A DNA stretch of 64,000 nt from Saccharothrix sp. ALI-22-I. GTDB lineage: Bacteria > Actinomycetota > Actinomycetes > Mycobacteriales > Pseudonocardiaceae. A program made the position numbers and the translations under genes. Every line of letters starts with the position of its first letter. Within the stretch, counting starts at the first letter, position 1. The notes beneath the pieces were generated by a model. The model did not search any database and was not told where the DNA came from. It saw only the letters and a program-made list of their open reading frames with translations. Shown in pieces: positions 51,004-60,378 of the stretch. The DNA is taken from the NCBI RefSeq assembly GCF_001984175.1, contig NZ_MTQP01000066.1, positions 744,001 to 808,000 on the forward strand, read 5' to 3'.

Positions 51004-51949
51004 CAGGCCACCCCTCCCGACCAGCGACGCTTGCGGGCGACCACGAAGCGCACGGTGTCCGCGATCCAGTCCGAGTCGGTGCGCAGCACCAGGTGGCCCG
51101 CACCGGCCCGGCGCAGACCGGCGGCCACCTCGGCACGGTGCTCGGCCGCCGCAGCGGCGAACTCCCGGCGCAGCAGCGGTGAGGCGACCACCTCGCGCTG
51201 CCGGCCCGACTCCGGGTCGGCCAGCACGACCGTGCCCACCTCGGGCAGGTCGATGTCACGCGGGTCGACGACCTCGATGGCCACCAGGTCGTGCCGGGCG
51301 GACAGCGCGCGCAGCGGGCGCTGCCACTCCGTGCCGCCGAGGAAGTCCGAGATCACCACGACCAGGCCGCGGCGACGTGGCGGGCGGCGCAGCTGCTCGA
51401 CCACGTCGGCCAGCGAACCGCGGGTGCCCTCGGGAGCGCGCGGCGTCTCGGCGACCTTGCGGATGAGACCGCGCGAGTGCGCCAGACCGCCGCGCGCGGG
51501 CACCCGGACGAGCTCGGCGCCGGTGGACACCAGGGCGCCGATCCGGTTGCCGCCACCGCGCGTCAGGTGCGCCACCGCGGCCGTCGCGGCGACCACCAGG
51601 TCGCGCTTCTCGCACACCGCCGTGCCGAAGTCGAGGCTCGGCGACAGGTCGATCGCCAGCCACGTCTCCAGCTCGCGGTCGGCGACGGTCTCCCGGATGT
51701 GCGGCACGGTGGTGCGGGCGGTGACCGCCCAGTCCATCCGCCGCACGTCGTCACCGGGCTGGTAGGGCCGCGCCTCGCCGGGCTCGGAGCCCGGTCCGGG
51801 GACCAGGCCCAGGTGGTTGCCCTGGAGCAGGCCGTCGAGCCGGCGGCGGACCTCCAGTTCGAGCGTGCGCAGCGCCGCTTCGATCCGGCTGCCGGCCAGG
51901 ATCGGCGGCGCCCAGCTCGGGCGTTCCGAGGTCGCTTCGGCTGGCTCGG

Positions 51950-51953
<4 letters not shown>
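51003..51953 (-). CDS. DUF58 protein of the MoxR operon
   Basis: A 316-residue DUF58 protein with the family core YQPGDDVRRMDWAVTARTTVPHIRE (about 68-95) and a degenerate VWA-like fold starting at WLAIDLSPSLDFGT. No membrane helix is visible. It links MoxR to the VWA protein; the biochemical role is not established. GTG 51953 overlaps the moxR stop as GTGA. Confidence 0.92.
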
Positions 51954-52981
<1,028 letters not shown>

Positions 52982-53094
52982 AGGTCCTCCTCGAACAGGG
53001 TTGTGCGGCTGTGGTCCAGTCTCCCCTGCCGGCGGTATGGCTCTTGTGAAGGGGTCGGCACCCGAATCGGGCAGCGACGCAGCTCACGCCGTTC

Positions 53095-53682
53095 TCACAC
53101 GATCTTGGGGCCCGCTGCCGGCGGTCGTCGGCGGGCGAGGTCCTGCGGGGTGTCCACGTCCCCGGCCTCCCCCGGTCGGGCGGTGACGGCCACCGGGTCC
53201 AGCGGGCCGAGGACCGACCGCATGGAGGCGTTGCGAGGGTCGGCGGGCAGGGCTCGGCGCAGCTTTGCCGTGCGCCACGCGCCGGTGAGCCACTGCGACC
53301 GGCCGTCGTCGTCCACGAGCACCGCGCCCGCGTCGCCGACAGCCGCCAGCAGCCGGTCCACTGTGGACCGGGTGATGCCCGGCTGGTCCACCGCGAGGAC
53401 CACCACCAGGCCGGTGTGGACGTGCGCGAGACCTGCGGCCAGACCTGCCACCGGTCCCCCGCCTGGCGGGTCCTCGCGGGCCCACGTCACGGCGGGGACG
53501 TCGGCCTTCCGCGGTCCGACGACGACGGTCTGCCGCGCCTGCGCGACCGCGTCGAGCACGTGGTCGAGGAGCGTGCGGCCGTCCACCACGACGGACGCCT
53601 TGTCCACCCCGCCCAGCCTGCTGCCACGACCACCGGCGAGGACCACCGCCGCCCAGGACTCCGGTTCGGACACGGCCCCCAC
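53095..53682 (-). CDS. MobA-like NTP-transferase domain protein
   Basis: A 195-residue nucleotidyltransferase with the glycosyltransferase-A-like start AAVVLAGGRGSRLGGVDKASVVVDGRTLLDHVL, AREDPPGGGPVAGLAAGL, and the metal-binding region VVVLAVDQPGIT, where GDMPF/CDMPL is usual for MobA. Molybdenum cofactor guanylyltransferase is the nearest known role, but the family is broad. GTG 53682 is given; GTG 53673 is possible. It starts seven bases after a 43-residue membrane protein. Confidence 0.82.
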   Translation of the reverse strand: MGAVSEPESWAAVVLAGGRGSRLGGVDKASVVVDGRTLLDHVLDAVAQARQTVVVGPRKADVPAVTWAREDPPGGGPVAGLAAGLAHVHTGLVVVLAVDQPGITRSTVDRLLAAVGDAGAVLVDDDGRSQWLTGAWRTAKLRRALPADPRNASMRSVLGPLDPVAVTARPGEAGDVDTPQDLARRRPPAAGPKIV

Positions 53683-53689
53683 GGTAGCC

Positions 53690-53821
53690 CTAGGCGGCTT
53701 CGCCCAGCGCGTCGTCGTTGTCCGAGGTGAGGAGCATCAGCGAGCCGATGACGGAGACGACGAAGGCGAATACGAAGGTGGGCCAGCCGGCGGAGAAGTG
53801 CTGCATCCAATCGTGGTTCAC
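53690..53821 (-). CDS. 43-residue membrane protein upstream of the MobA-like gene
   Basis: GTG 53821 to TAG 53690 encodes a 43-residue peptide with one hydrophobic helix (WPTFVFAFVVSVIGSLMLL) and an acidic tail (SDNDDALGEAA). Third positions are almost all G or C, as in neighbouring genes, and the stop lies seven bases before the MobA-like start, so an operon is likely. I know no function. Confidence 0.65.
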   Translation of the reverse strand: MNHDWMQHFSAGWPTFVFAFVVSVIGSLMLLTSDNDDALGEAA

Positions 53822-54015
53822 AAGGGCACCGATCCCTGGTTTCAGGCAGGAGCGCTGAAGTGCGCCCCGCGCTTGCCCGAAAGCCCAACGGCGCCCTTTC
53901 TTCCTAACCCCGCGTGCCTACCTTCACCACATTGGCCCAGCCGTATTGACCGATTCGCAATCCGGCGTCCCGTTATCTCTACTGCCGGTAGTTTCCTACT
54001 GCGCTGAATGGACCA

Positions 54016-54768
54016 TTACAGCGCTGTGCGGGTGAGCCAGTGATCCAGCAGGCCCCTGTCGCCGCCGACGACGACCTCGGGATCGTCGGCCGGCAGCCGC
54101 CGGGTGAAGACCAACAGCAGGTCACGGGCCGTCGCGGTGACCGTGACGGCCACGTCGTCCGCGTCGTCCGCGTCGTCCGCGTCGTCCGCACCGCGTCGCC
54201 AGGTCGGACCGGCGGGCCCGCGGGTGATCAGCCACGGGGTCGTGTCGTGCGGGCGCAGCAGGAGGGTCTGGCCGTCGCCGCGCAGTTCGCCCAGCGCCGG
54301 CTTCACGACGGCAGTGCCCGGCGCGGTCAGCAGGTCCAGGACCTCGTCGAGGGCGCCGGCCGCGAGGTCGGTCGGGATCGCGGGCGCCCGGCCGGCGAGG
54401 TCGGCGTGGTGCACGGTGGTGTCGTGCAGCATCCGGCTCAGCCAGAACCGGGCGGGCCGGTCGCCGAGGTAGGTCCACACCGGTGTCGAGCTGCGGTTCA
54501 CCGCGTCGATCAGCTCACGCGCGCCGTCGTGCAGCCAGTCGGCCCAGTTCTCCGGAACGTGTTGGGCACGGGGATCGGGCACCTCGACCGGCCGGCCCGT
54601 GCGCACGATCTCCGCGGCCCAACGGTGTTCCTGACCGATGTGCGCGACCAGGTCCCGCACCGTCCACTCCGGACAGGTCGGCACCGGTTCGGCGAAATCA
54701 CGCACGTGTGCGGTAAAAGCGGCGGTCTGCTCGCGCAGCCATTCGGCGAGCCGGTCGGAGTTCTGCAT
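54016..54768 (-). CDS. Maleylpyruvate isomerase-family, mycothiol-dependent-type enzyme
   Basis: A 250-residue protein of the DinB/MDMPI type: helix-bundle N-terminal domain with PTCPEWTVRDLVAHIGQEHRWAAEIV and the second metal-binding stretch SRMLHDTTVHHADLAGR, followed by a C-terminal alpha/beta domain. Characterised members isomerise maleylpyruvate with mycothiol; others act on unknown electrophiles. A run of nine-base repeats encodes ADDADDADD near residue 206. ATG 54768 is 41 bp from the divergent MerR gene, which probably regulates it. Confidence 0.85.
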   Translation of the reverse strand: MQNSDRLAEWLREQTAAFTAHVRDFAEPVPTCPEWTVRDLVAHIGQEHRWAAEIVRTGRPVEVPDPRAQHVPENWADWLHDGARELIDAVNRSSTPVWTYLGDRPARFWLSRMLHDTTVHHADLAGRAPAIPTDLAAGALDEVLDLLTAPGTAVVKPALGELRGDGQTLLLRPHDTTPWLITRGPAGPTWRRGADDADDADDADDVAVTVTATARDLLLVFTRRLPADDPEVVVGGDRGLLDHWLTRTAL

Positions 54769-54809
54769 GGCCGTACCGTAGGAACGGCACCGGGGTGGAG
54801 GTTCAACAG

Positions 54810-55700
54810 ATGGTGACGGGGGACACACTGCTTGGCATCGGCGACCTCGCGCGGCTGACCGGGGTGCCGGTGCGCACGATCCGGTTCTACTGCGACGAAG
54901 GCATCCTGGAGTCCCGGCGCAGTGCCGGCGGGCACCGCAGGTTCGACCGGGCGGCGGTCGAGCGGTTGGAGACGGTCCGGCGGTTGCGCGGGCTGGGGCT
55001 GGGGTTGCCCGCGATCGCGGACGTGCTCGCCGGGCGGCGGTCGCTGGACGATGTGGTGGCGGCGGAACGGGCCGCGCTGGACGTGTCGTTGGCCGGGTTG
55101 GCGTGGCGCAGGGCCTCCCTCCGTGCGGTGGAGCACGCGGCCTCACCCGCCGTACGGGACGCGCGGCTGGCCCTGTTGGCCGGCGCGCAGGACGGTCGGG
55201 CCGTGCGCGAGTCGCTGACGTCGTTCTGGACCCGGTGCTACCTCGGGCCCGCGCCACCGGAGACGGTGGAGATGTTCTTGCACGTGAGCGCGCCACCGCC
55301 GCCCGCCGACCCGACGCCCGCGCAGGTTCTCGCCTATGCCGAGATGGCCGTGCTGACAGCGGACCGGTCGCTGCGCCACCGGTTGTCGACGCGTGAACGT
55401 GTGCCGGACCAACGGGCCCTGCACGACGGCGTGGGCCGGGCGTGCGAACTGGCTCGTCCACTGGTGTCGGCGGGCCGCGCGCCGGAGCCGGGGCCCGCGC
55501 TGGACCTCTTCGTGGCGTCGTACGCGGCGGTGTGGGGTACGCGGGACACGCCCGCGTACCGCAGGGTTCTGCGTGGGCAGACGGAAGTCGACCGCGACCC
55601 CCGGCTGCGCCGGTACTGGCAGTTGGTCGCAACGGTGACCGGCGAGGCCGTCACGGTGGGGGTTGCGCACTCGTGGCTGCTCGACGCCCTGACGTCCTGA
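54810..55700 (+). CDS. MerR-family regulator
   Basis: A 296-residue MerR protein: N-terminal winged helix GIGDLARLTGVPVRTIRFYCDEGILESRRSAGGHRRFDRAAVERL, dimerisation helix, and a long helical C-terminal domain of unknown ligand specificity, without MerR-type metal cysteines at the usual place. ATG 54810 has GGTGGAGG at eight bases; the GTG at 54795 is a weaker start. Divergent from the isomerase-like gene and ended by a hairpin. Confidence 0.92.
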   Translation: MVTGDTLLGIGDLARLTGVPVRTIRFYCDEGILESRRSAGGHRRFDRAAVERLETVRRLRGLGLGLPAIADVLAGRRSLDDVVAAERAALDVSLAGLAWRRASLRAVEHAASPAVRDARLALLAGAQDGRAVRESLTSFWTRCYLGPAPPETVEMFLHVSAPPPPADPTPAQVLAYAEMAVLTADRSLRHRLSTRERVPDQRALHDGVGRACELARPLVSAGRAPEPGPALDLFVASYAAVWGTRDTPAYRRVLRGQTEVDRDPRLRRYWQLVATVTGEAVTVGVAHSWLLDALTS

Positions 55701-55754
55701 CCAGCTCGACCTCGTTCGCCGCCGCACCGACCACTGTGCGCACCTCGACGCTTC

Positions 55755-55783
55755 GCAGGGGTCCCCGGCAAGGGGACCCCTGC
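55755..55783 (+). terminator. Terminator of the MerR gene
   Basis: GCAGGGGTCCCC (55755-55766) pairs perfectly with 55772-55783 around GGCAA and is followed by TTTG, 54 bp after the stop. Confidence 0.88.
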
Positions 55784-55832
55784 TTTGATCTTGCCGGCCG
55801 GGACCGACAATTTCGGTCGGCCGAGGGCAGCC

Positions 55833-55887
55833 TGTGGATAGGCGGATCGCCTGTGGACAACTGTCGGACGCGGACCGCTGTGGACGA
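55833..55887. other. Three DnaA-box-like nonamers in an intergenic gap
   Basis: TGTGGATAG (55833), TGTGGACAA (55852, complement TTGTCCACA, the actinobacterial DnaA consensus) and TGTGGACGA (55879) in the same orientation; the last two belong to a 20-bp direct repeat (TGTGGAC..CTGTCGGACGC). Confidence 0.5.
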
Positions 55888-55926
55888 CTGTCGGACGCCG
55901 GCCGGCCGCGGTGCGTGCACGGCGCG

Positions 55927-57354
55927 TCAAGCGCCCACCCGCCGTCCGATCACCCGGTTGCGGCCGGCGTCCTTGGCTTCCAGGACGGCCACGCTGGCCT
56001 CCTCCACCGCGTCGGTGACCGAGGCGCCGGGCAGGACCTCCACCGCGCCGATCGACACCGTCACCACCCCGCCGGCGTTGCCCCGGTGTTCGACGCCGAG
56101 CCGTTCCACCGCCTGCCGGATCCGCTCCGCCAACGCCAGCGCGCCGTCCAGCCGCGTGCCGGGCAGCAGCACGGTGAACTCCTCGCCCCCGTACCGGTAC
56201 GCCCGGTCGGCGGAGCGGGCGGTGCGGCTGATGGCCTGGCCGACCCGGCGCAGCGTCTCGTGCCCGGCCAGGTAGCGGTACAGCGTGTTGTAGTTGTGGA
56301 AGCGGTCGATGTCGATCAGCAGCAGGCTGTACGGCTCGCCGGCGCCGTTGTGGCGGGCGTGGTCGGCGTCGAAGGTGGCCGGGTTCGGCAGGCCGGTCCG
56401 CTGGTCGATGGTCGCGGCCTCGGCCAACGCCCGGTTCTCCGCGTGCAGCTCCTCCAGCCGTTCGGCGAGCCGGTCCACCTGGTGCTTGCGGGCCAGCGCC
56501 CAGTCCTCCAGGTCCTCGTCGTAGACGGCCACGCCGACCGGGCCGATCGTCTTCGCCCGGTACATCGCGAGATCCGCCTGGTGCAGCAGGTCTTCGGCAC
56601 CGTGACCGGGCCGGACGAACGTGATGCCCGCCGACACCGACACCCGGATCACGCCCTCGTCCAACGTCACCGGCGTGGCGATGACGGCCAGGATCTCGCG
56701 CGCGGCGGCGATGGCCTGCTGTTCGTCCAGTTCGTCGAGCAGCACGGCGAACTCGTCGCCGCCCAACCGCGCCGCCGTGCCCCGGCCGTCGACAACGGCG
56801 GCCAGGCGGGACGCGACCAGGCGCAGCACGTGGTCACCGGCGGCGTGGCCGTGGCGGTCGTTGACGTCCTTGAACTGGTCCAGGTCGAGGAACACCAGCA
56901 CCGGCCCCGGCGCGCCGCGCACCGCCTGCTCCAGCCGGGGCAGGAACCCGGTGCGGTTCGCCAGGCCGGTCAACGCGTCGGTGTTGAGCCGGCCGCCGAG
57001 CTCGTCCGCCGTCTCCGCCCACCCGGTGACGTCGAGCGCCACCACCACCAGACCGCGCACCTCCGGGTCCGTGCTCAGGTCGCGGGCGACCAGGTCGACC
57101 CTCCGGTACGCGGAACCCTCCACAGGCACGGCACACGTGCAGCGTGACGCCCCCGTGTGGCCCGCCGCCTGGAGGAACGTGCCGACCGCCGCCGCGTCAC
57201 CCGTCGCCACCAGATCGGGCAGCAGACCGGACGCGCCGCCGAACAACCGCCGGGCCGCCGGGGACGCCCACCGCACGCCCAGGTCGTTCGGGTCGACCAC
57301 CAGCACGGCGGCGTCGGCCCGTTCGAGCACCGCCTGGTGGAAAGCGCCGTTCAT
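55927..57354 (-). CDS. Protein with PAS-like domain and two GGDEF domains
   Basis: A 475-residue soluble signalling protein. A PAS-like domain occupies about 1-120 (FHQAVLERADAAVLVVDPNDLGVRWAS). The first GGDEF domain about 125-290 has DALTGLANRTGF, FLDLDQFKDVNDRHGHAAGD and ARLGGDEFAVLL; the second about 315-470 has RTGLPNPATFD, LIDIDRFHNYN and YRYGGEEFTVLL, with an RSAD inhibitory I-site five residues before GGEEF. No EAL domain is present. At least the first domain looks catalytically intact for c-di-GMP synthesis. ATG 57354 overlaps the stop of a deleted hydrolase as ATGA. Confidence 0.88.
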   Translation of the reverse strand: MNGAFHQAVLERADAAVLVVDPNDLGVRWASPAARRLFGGASGLLPDLVATGDAAAVGTFLQAAGHTGASRCTCAVPVEGSAYRRVDLVARDLSTDPEVRGLVVVALDVTGWAETADELGGRLNTDALTGLANRTGFLPRLEQAVRGAPGPVLVFLDLDQFKDVNDRHGHAAGDHVLRLVASRLAAVVDGRGTAARLGGDEFAVLLDELDEQQAIAAAREILAVIATPVTLDEGVIRVSVSAGITFVRPGHGAEDLLHQADLAMYRAKTIGPVGVAVYDEDLEDWALARKHQVDRLAERLEELHAENRALAEAATIDQRTGLPNPATFDADHARHNGAGEPYSLLLIDIDRFHNYNTLYRYLAGHETLRRVGQAISRTARSADRAYRYGGEEFTVLLPGTRLDGALALAERIRQAVERLGVEHRGNAGGVVTVSIGAVEVLPGASVTDAVEEASVAVLEAKDAGRNRVIGRRVGA

Positions 57355-57563
57355 CGCGCCGCTCTGAGGAACCGCAGCAGGGCCCGGTCGAACTCGGCCG
57401 GCCGGTCGAGGTCCACCAGGTGACCGGCGCCTTCGATGCCGAGCTGTCCGTCCCACGTGACGCCGCTCAGCCCACCGCCGTGCGGCGGCACGACCGGTGG
57501 CCCGTCACCACGTCGCTCACAGCCCGATTCGCCGTCGTCGAGCATCAAGCGGCCGGCCGTCAT
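57351..57563 (-). pseudogene. Internally deleted alpha/beta-hydrolase, still an open frame
   Basis: A 70-codon frame starting at ATG 57563 with GGGGG upstream. Its first half, LDDGESGCERRGDGPPVVPPHGGG, resembles the N-terminus of alpha/beta hydrolases up to the oxyanion HG motif; its second half, GIEGAGHLVDLDRPAEFDRALLRFL, resembles their C-terminus with the catalytic His. About 200 residues including the nucleophile elbow are missing, with the frame kept. The stop overlaps the dual-GGDEF start (ATGA), so translation may still feed that gene. Confidence 0.6.
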
Positions 57564-57893
57564 GGTCCCCCCTGGACATTGACTTCCCCCGTCAGGTCTC
57601 CAACGCTACCGAATCCGCGCCGCGCATTCGGGTGATCACGACCAATACCCGCATTTCCGGGGTGCGAATTCGCCGGAACACACCCAATGGGGTTCATATC
57701 CACCCGCAGTCCACAATGGATACACCAATTGAGACGGACGGAAAATCGGTGGACGACGTGACAGGGCCGCCCTAGCCTCGCCCGCGATCCGTCCTCACCG
57801 TCTTCGAAGAGGTGCATTTGATGTCCGTCCGAGTCACGGCCGCCGAGCGGTCGTTCACGCAGACCTTTCCCTTGGACGTGAGGACAACCGGAA
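57564..57893. other. Divergent intergenic region with a short upstream frame
   Basis: 330 bp between the hydrolase relic and the methyltransferase. The 57600-57740 part is notably AT-richer. A 29-codon frame on the plus strand (ATG 57821 to TAG 57910) has GAAGAGG eight bases upstream and overlaps the methyltransferase start; it could be a leader peptide, or chance. Confidence 0.45.
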
Positions 57894-58640
57894 GTGGACA
57901 TACCCCGTAGCTTCACCATCCGCGAGAGCGGCCACCGCATCCACAACCCGCTGGACGGCACCAAGGTGGCCCTCCTCGGCGAGGTGCTGCGCCTGACGCC
58001 CGGCTCGCACATGCTCGACCTGGCCTGCGGGTCGGGCGAGATGCTGTGTACGTGGGCCCGTGACCACGGGCTGACCGGCACGGGCGTCGACCTCAGCGCG
58101 ACGTTCCTGGCCGGCGCGAAGGCCCGTGCCGCCGAACTGGGTGTGGCCGACCGGGTCGGGTTCGTGCACGGCGACGCGGCGGGTCACGTCGCGGACGAGC
58201 CGGTGGACATCGCGGCGTGCATCGGCGCGGCGTGGATCGGCGACGGCGTGCCCGGCACGGTCGACCTGCTGCGGCGCAACCTGCGCCCCGGCGGTCTGCT
58301 GCTGATCGGGCACCCGTTCTGGCGGCTCGACCCGCCGGACCAGGCCGCCGTCGAAGGCAGTCACGCGACCAGCCGGGACGAGTACCTGCCGCTGCCCGAG
58401 CTCGTCGAGCAGTTCGGCGGGCTGGGCTGCGACGTGGTGGAGATGGTGCTGGCCGATCAGGACAGCTGGGACCGCTACGCCGCGGCGCAGTGGCTCAACA
58501 CCCGCCGCTGGCTGGACGAGAACCCGGACGACGAGTTGGCGCCCGCGATGCGCGCCGAGCTCGACACCGAACCGGCCCGGTACGTGCGCTACCAGCGCGA
58601 GTACCTGGGTTGGGGGGTGTTCGCCCTGATGGACCGCTGA
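57894..58640 (+). CDS. Class I SAM-dependent methyltransferase
   Basis: A 248-residue methyltransferase: motif I HMLDLACGSGEMLCTWA about residues 39-55, GTGVDLSATFLAGAKARA (motif II acidic Asp), GDAAGHVADEPVDIAACIGAAW and LRPGGLLLIGHPFWR. Substrate not predictable. GTG 57894 has GAGG about ten bases upstream. The following GrpB gene is 47 bp away in the same direction. Confidence 0.9.
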   Translation: MDIPRSFTIRESGHRIHNPLDGTKVALLGEVLRLTPGSHMLDLACGSGEMLCTWARDHGLTGTGVDLSATFLAGAKARAAELGVADRVGFVHGDAAGHVADEPVDIAACIGAAWIGDGVPGTVDLLRRNLRPGGLLLIGHPFWRLDPPDQAAVEGSHATSRDEYLPLPELVEQFGGLGCDVVEMVLADQDSWDRYAAAQWLNTRRWLDENPDDELAPAMRAELDTEPARYVRYQREYLGWGVFALMDR

Positions 58641-58687
58641 TGCGGTGCGCGGGTCCCGATCTCCGGGGCCCGCGCCATCATGGACCC

Positions 58688-59485
58688 ATGGGTGATCATC
58701 GACTGCGCGTCGAAGTGGTGTCCGGGCCGGCCATCGCCGACCGGTTGCGCGAACTGGACGTGACCGGGCTGGTGACCGTGCTCGACCGGCCCGGACCCGC
58801 CGCGCTCGTCGTGGCGGGTGTCGAGAACGGGCACGCGGACGTCGTGCTGGACGACCTCCGTCAAGTGGACGCCCTGTGGTCGGATCGCATCGCGCCGTTC
58901 GCCCGTCGGTTCGCGGGCATCGACCCACCGCCGCGCACACCGCCGGTCCTGGAAGAACACGACCCGAGACTGCCCGTGGCCGCACGACGCCTGCTCGACC
59001 GGCTGCGCGTGTATCTCCACGAGCAGTCGTGGACCTACGACCACATCGGCTCGACCGCCGTGCCGGGGTTGCGCGCGAAGCGGTTCATCGACCTCCAACT
59101 CGGCGTGACCGCGTTGCCGAACCACGACTCAGCGTTCGACCGCACGGTGGCCGCACTGGGTTTCCGCGTCGCGAAAGGTGCCCGGCCGGACTCGCCCGGC
59201 GTGGACCGCGACTGGAACACCGACCCGGCGATCGCACCCGACCTCTACCGCAAACGGCTCTACGTCCGCCCCGACCCGGCCGAGCCCGCGATCCTGCACG
59301 TGCGGCGGCTCGGCAGCCCGTGGCCCGAGGCGACGGTCCGGTTCCGCGACCGGCTGCGCGCCGACCCGGCCGTGCGCAGCGCGTACGAGACCGCGAAAGC
59401 CCGTGCGGCCGAAGCACACGCCGACGACGACGATTACGACGACTACACCCGCGCGAAATCGGATTTCTTCCGCTCGACCAGGTGA
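58688..59485 (+). CDS. GrpB-family protein with an extra N-terminal domain
   Basis: A 265-residue protein. Residues about 100-255 are a GrpB/UPF0157 nucleotidyltransferase-like domain with WTYDHIGSTAVPGLRAKRFIDLQLGV and RDWNTDPAIAPDLYRKRLYV; the same fold is fused to CoaE in some actinobacteria. The first 95 residues (VTVLDRPGPAALVVAGVENGHADVVL) are not part of GrpB and are unrecognised. ATG 58688 starts this domain; a weaker ATG at 58640 overlaps the methyltransferase stop. Function unknown. Confidence 0.82.
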   Translation: MGDHRLRVEVVSGPAIADRLRELDVTGLVTVLDRPGPAALVVAGVENGHADVVLDDLRQVDALWSDRIAPFARRFAGIDPPPRTPPVLEEHDPRLPVAARRLLDRLRVYLHEQSWTYDHIGSTAVPGLRAKRFIDLQLGVTALPNHDSAFDRTVAALGFRVAKGARPDSPGVDRDWNTDPAIAPDLYRKRLYVRPDPAEPAILHVRRLGSPWPEATVRFRDRLRADPAVRSAYETAKARAAEAHADDDDYDDYTRAKSDFFRSTR

Positions 59486-59569
59486 ATCGGCTCAAGCCGT
59501 ACGGACCGCACGCCGATGGGGCGGTGCTCGATCGACCAAGATCCCCGACACGTGCGGAAGGAGTTCGGC

Positions 59570-60352
59570 ATGGCTCTGCGCGACCGCGTCCGCGATGTCG
59601 TGGACGGCAAGCGCTGCCAGCGGATGATCATCGGGGTGATCGTGGTCAACGCGGTCGCCCTCGGTTGCGAGACGTCACCGGCGCTGGTCGCGTCCTACGG
59701 CGGCCTGTTCACCGTGCTGGACCACGCCGCCCTGGTGATCTTCGTCGCCGAGTTGGCCGCGCGGTTCTACGCGCACCGCCTCCGGTTCTTCCGCGACCCG
59801 TGGAACTGCTTCGACTTCGTCGTCGTCGGCATCTCCCTGCTGCCCGCCGCCGGGCCGCTGTCGGTGATCCGGTCCCTGCGCATCCTGCGCGCGCTGCGGC
59901 TGGTCGCGATGGTGCCGAGCATGCGCCGCGTGGTGACCGCGCTGGTGAAGTCGATCCCCGGCCTGCTGTCGCTGTCCGGCCTGCTCGTGCTGCTGCTGTA
60001 CGTCGGCAGCGTGGTCGCGTTCAACCTGTTCCGCGCCAGCGGCGACGCCCGGTTCGACGACCTCGGCTCGACCATCCTGACGCTGTTCCAGATCACCACC
60101 GGCGACAGCTGGTCGGACGTGATGCGCGACCTGATGGCGACCCAGCCGCTGGCCTGGATCTTCTTCCTGGTCTACCTGCTGGTCGGCACGTTCACCATGC
60201 TGAACCTGTTCATCGCGGTGGTGTGCAGCGCGATGGAGTCCGAGACGCAGGCGCCGCCGAGCCCGCCGGACGACCGGCTGTTGGGCGAGATCAAGGCACT
60301 GCGCGAGGAAGTGCGTGCGTTGCGCCTGGACCCCGTGGGCGATCGCGGTTGA
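59570..60352 (+). CDS. Bacterial voltage-gated (BacNav-type) cation channel with GDSW filter
   Basis: A 260-residue six-helix channel subunit. S1-S3 lie about 15-95; S4 has arginines every third residue (SVIRSLRILRALRLVAMVPSMRR); S5 is LLSLSGLLVLLLYVGSVVAF; the pore reads TLFQITTGDSWSDVM; S6 is FFLVYLLVGTFTMLNLFIAVVC; a charged coiled coil ends the protein (LLGEIKALREEVRAL). It assembles as a tetramer. The filter has TTGDSW where NaChBac has TLESW, i.e. Asp replaces the selectivity Glu and Gly the Leu. ATG 59570 has GGAAGGAG. Confidence 0.9.
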   Translation: MALRDRVRDVVDGKRCQRMIIGVIVVNAVALGCETSPALVASYGGLFTVLDHAALVIFVAELAARFYAHRLRFFRDPWNCFDFVVVGISLLPAAGPLSVIRSLRILRALRLVAMVPSMRRVVTALVKSIPGLLSLSGLLVLLLYVGSVVAFNLFRASGDARFDDLGSTILTLFQITTGDSWSDVMRDLMATQPLAWIFFLVYLLVGTFTMLNLFIAVVCSAMESETQAPPSPPDDRLLGEIKALREEVRALRLDPVGDRG

Positions 60353-60378
60353 CGCCCGCCTGAACCTCCGGCCGGCCG

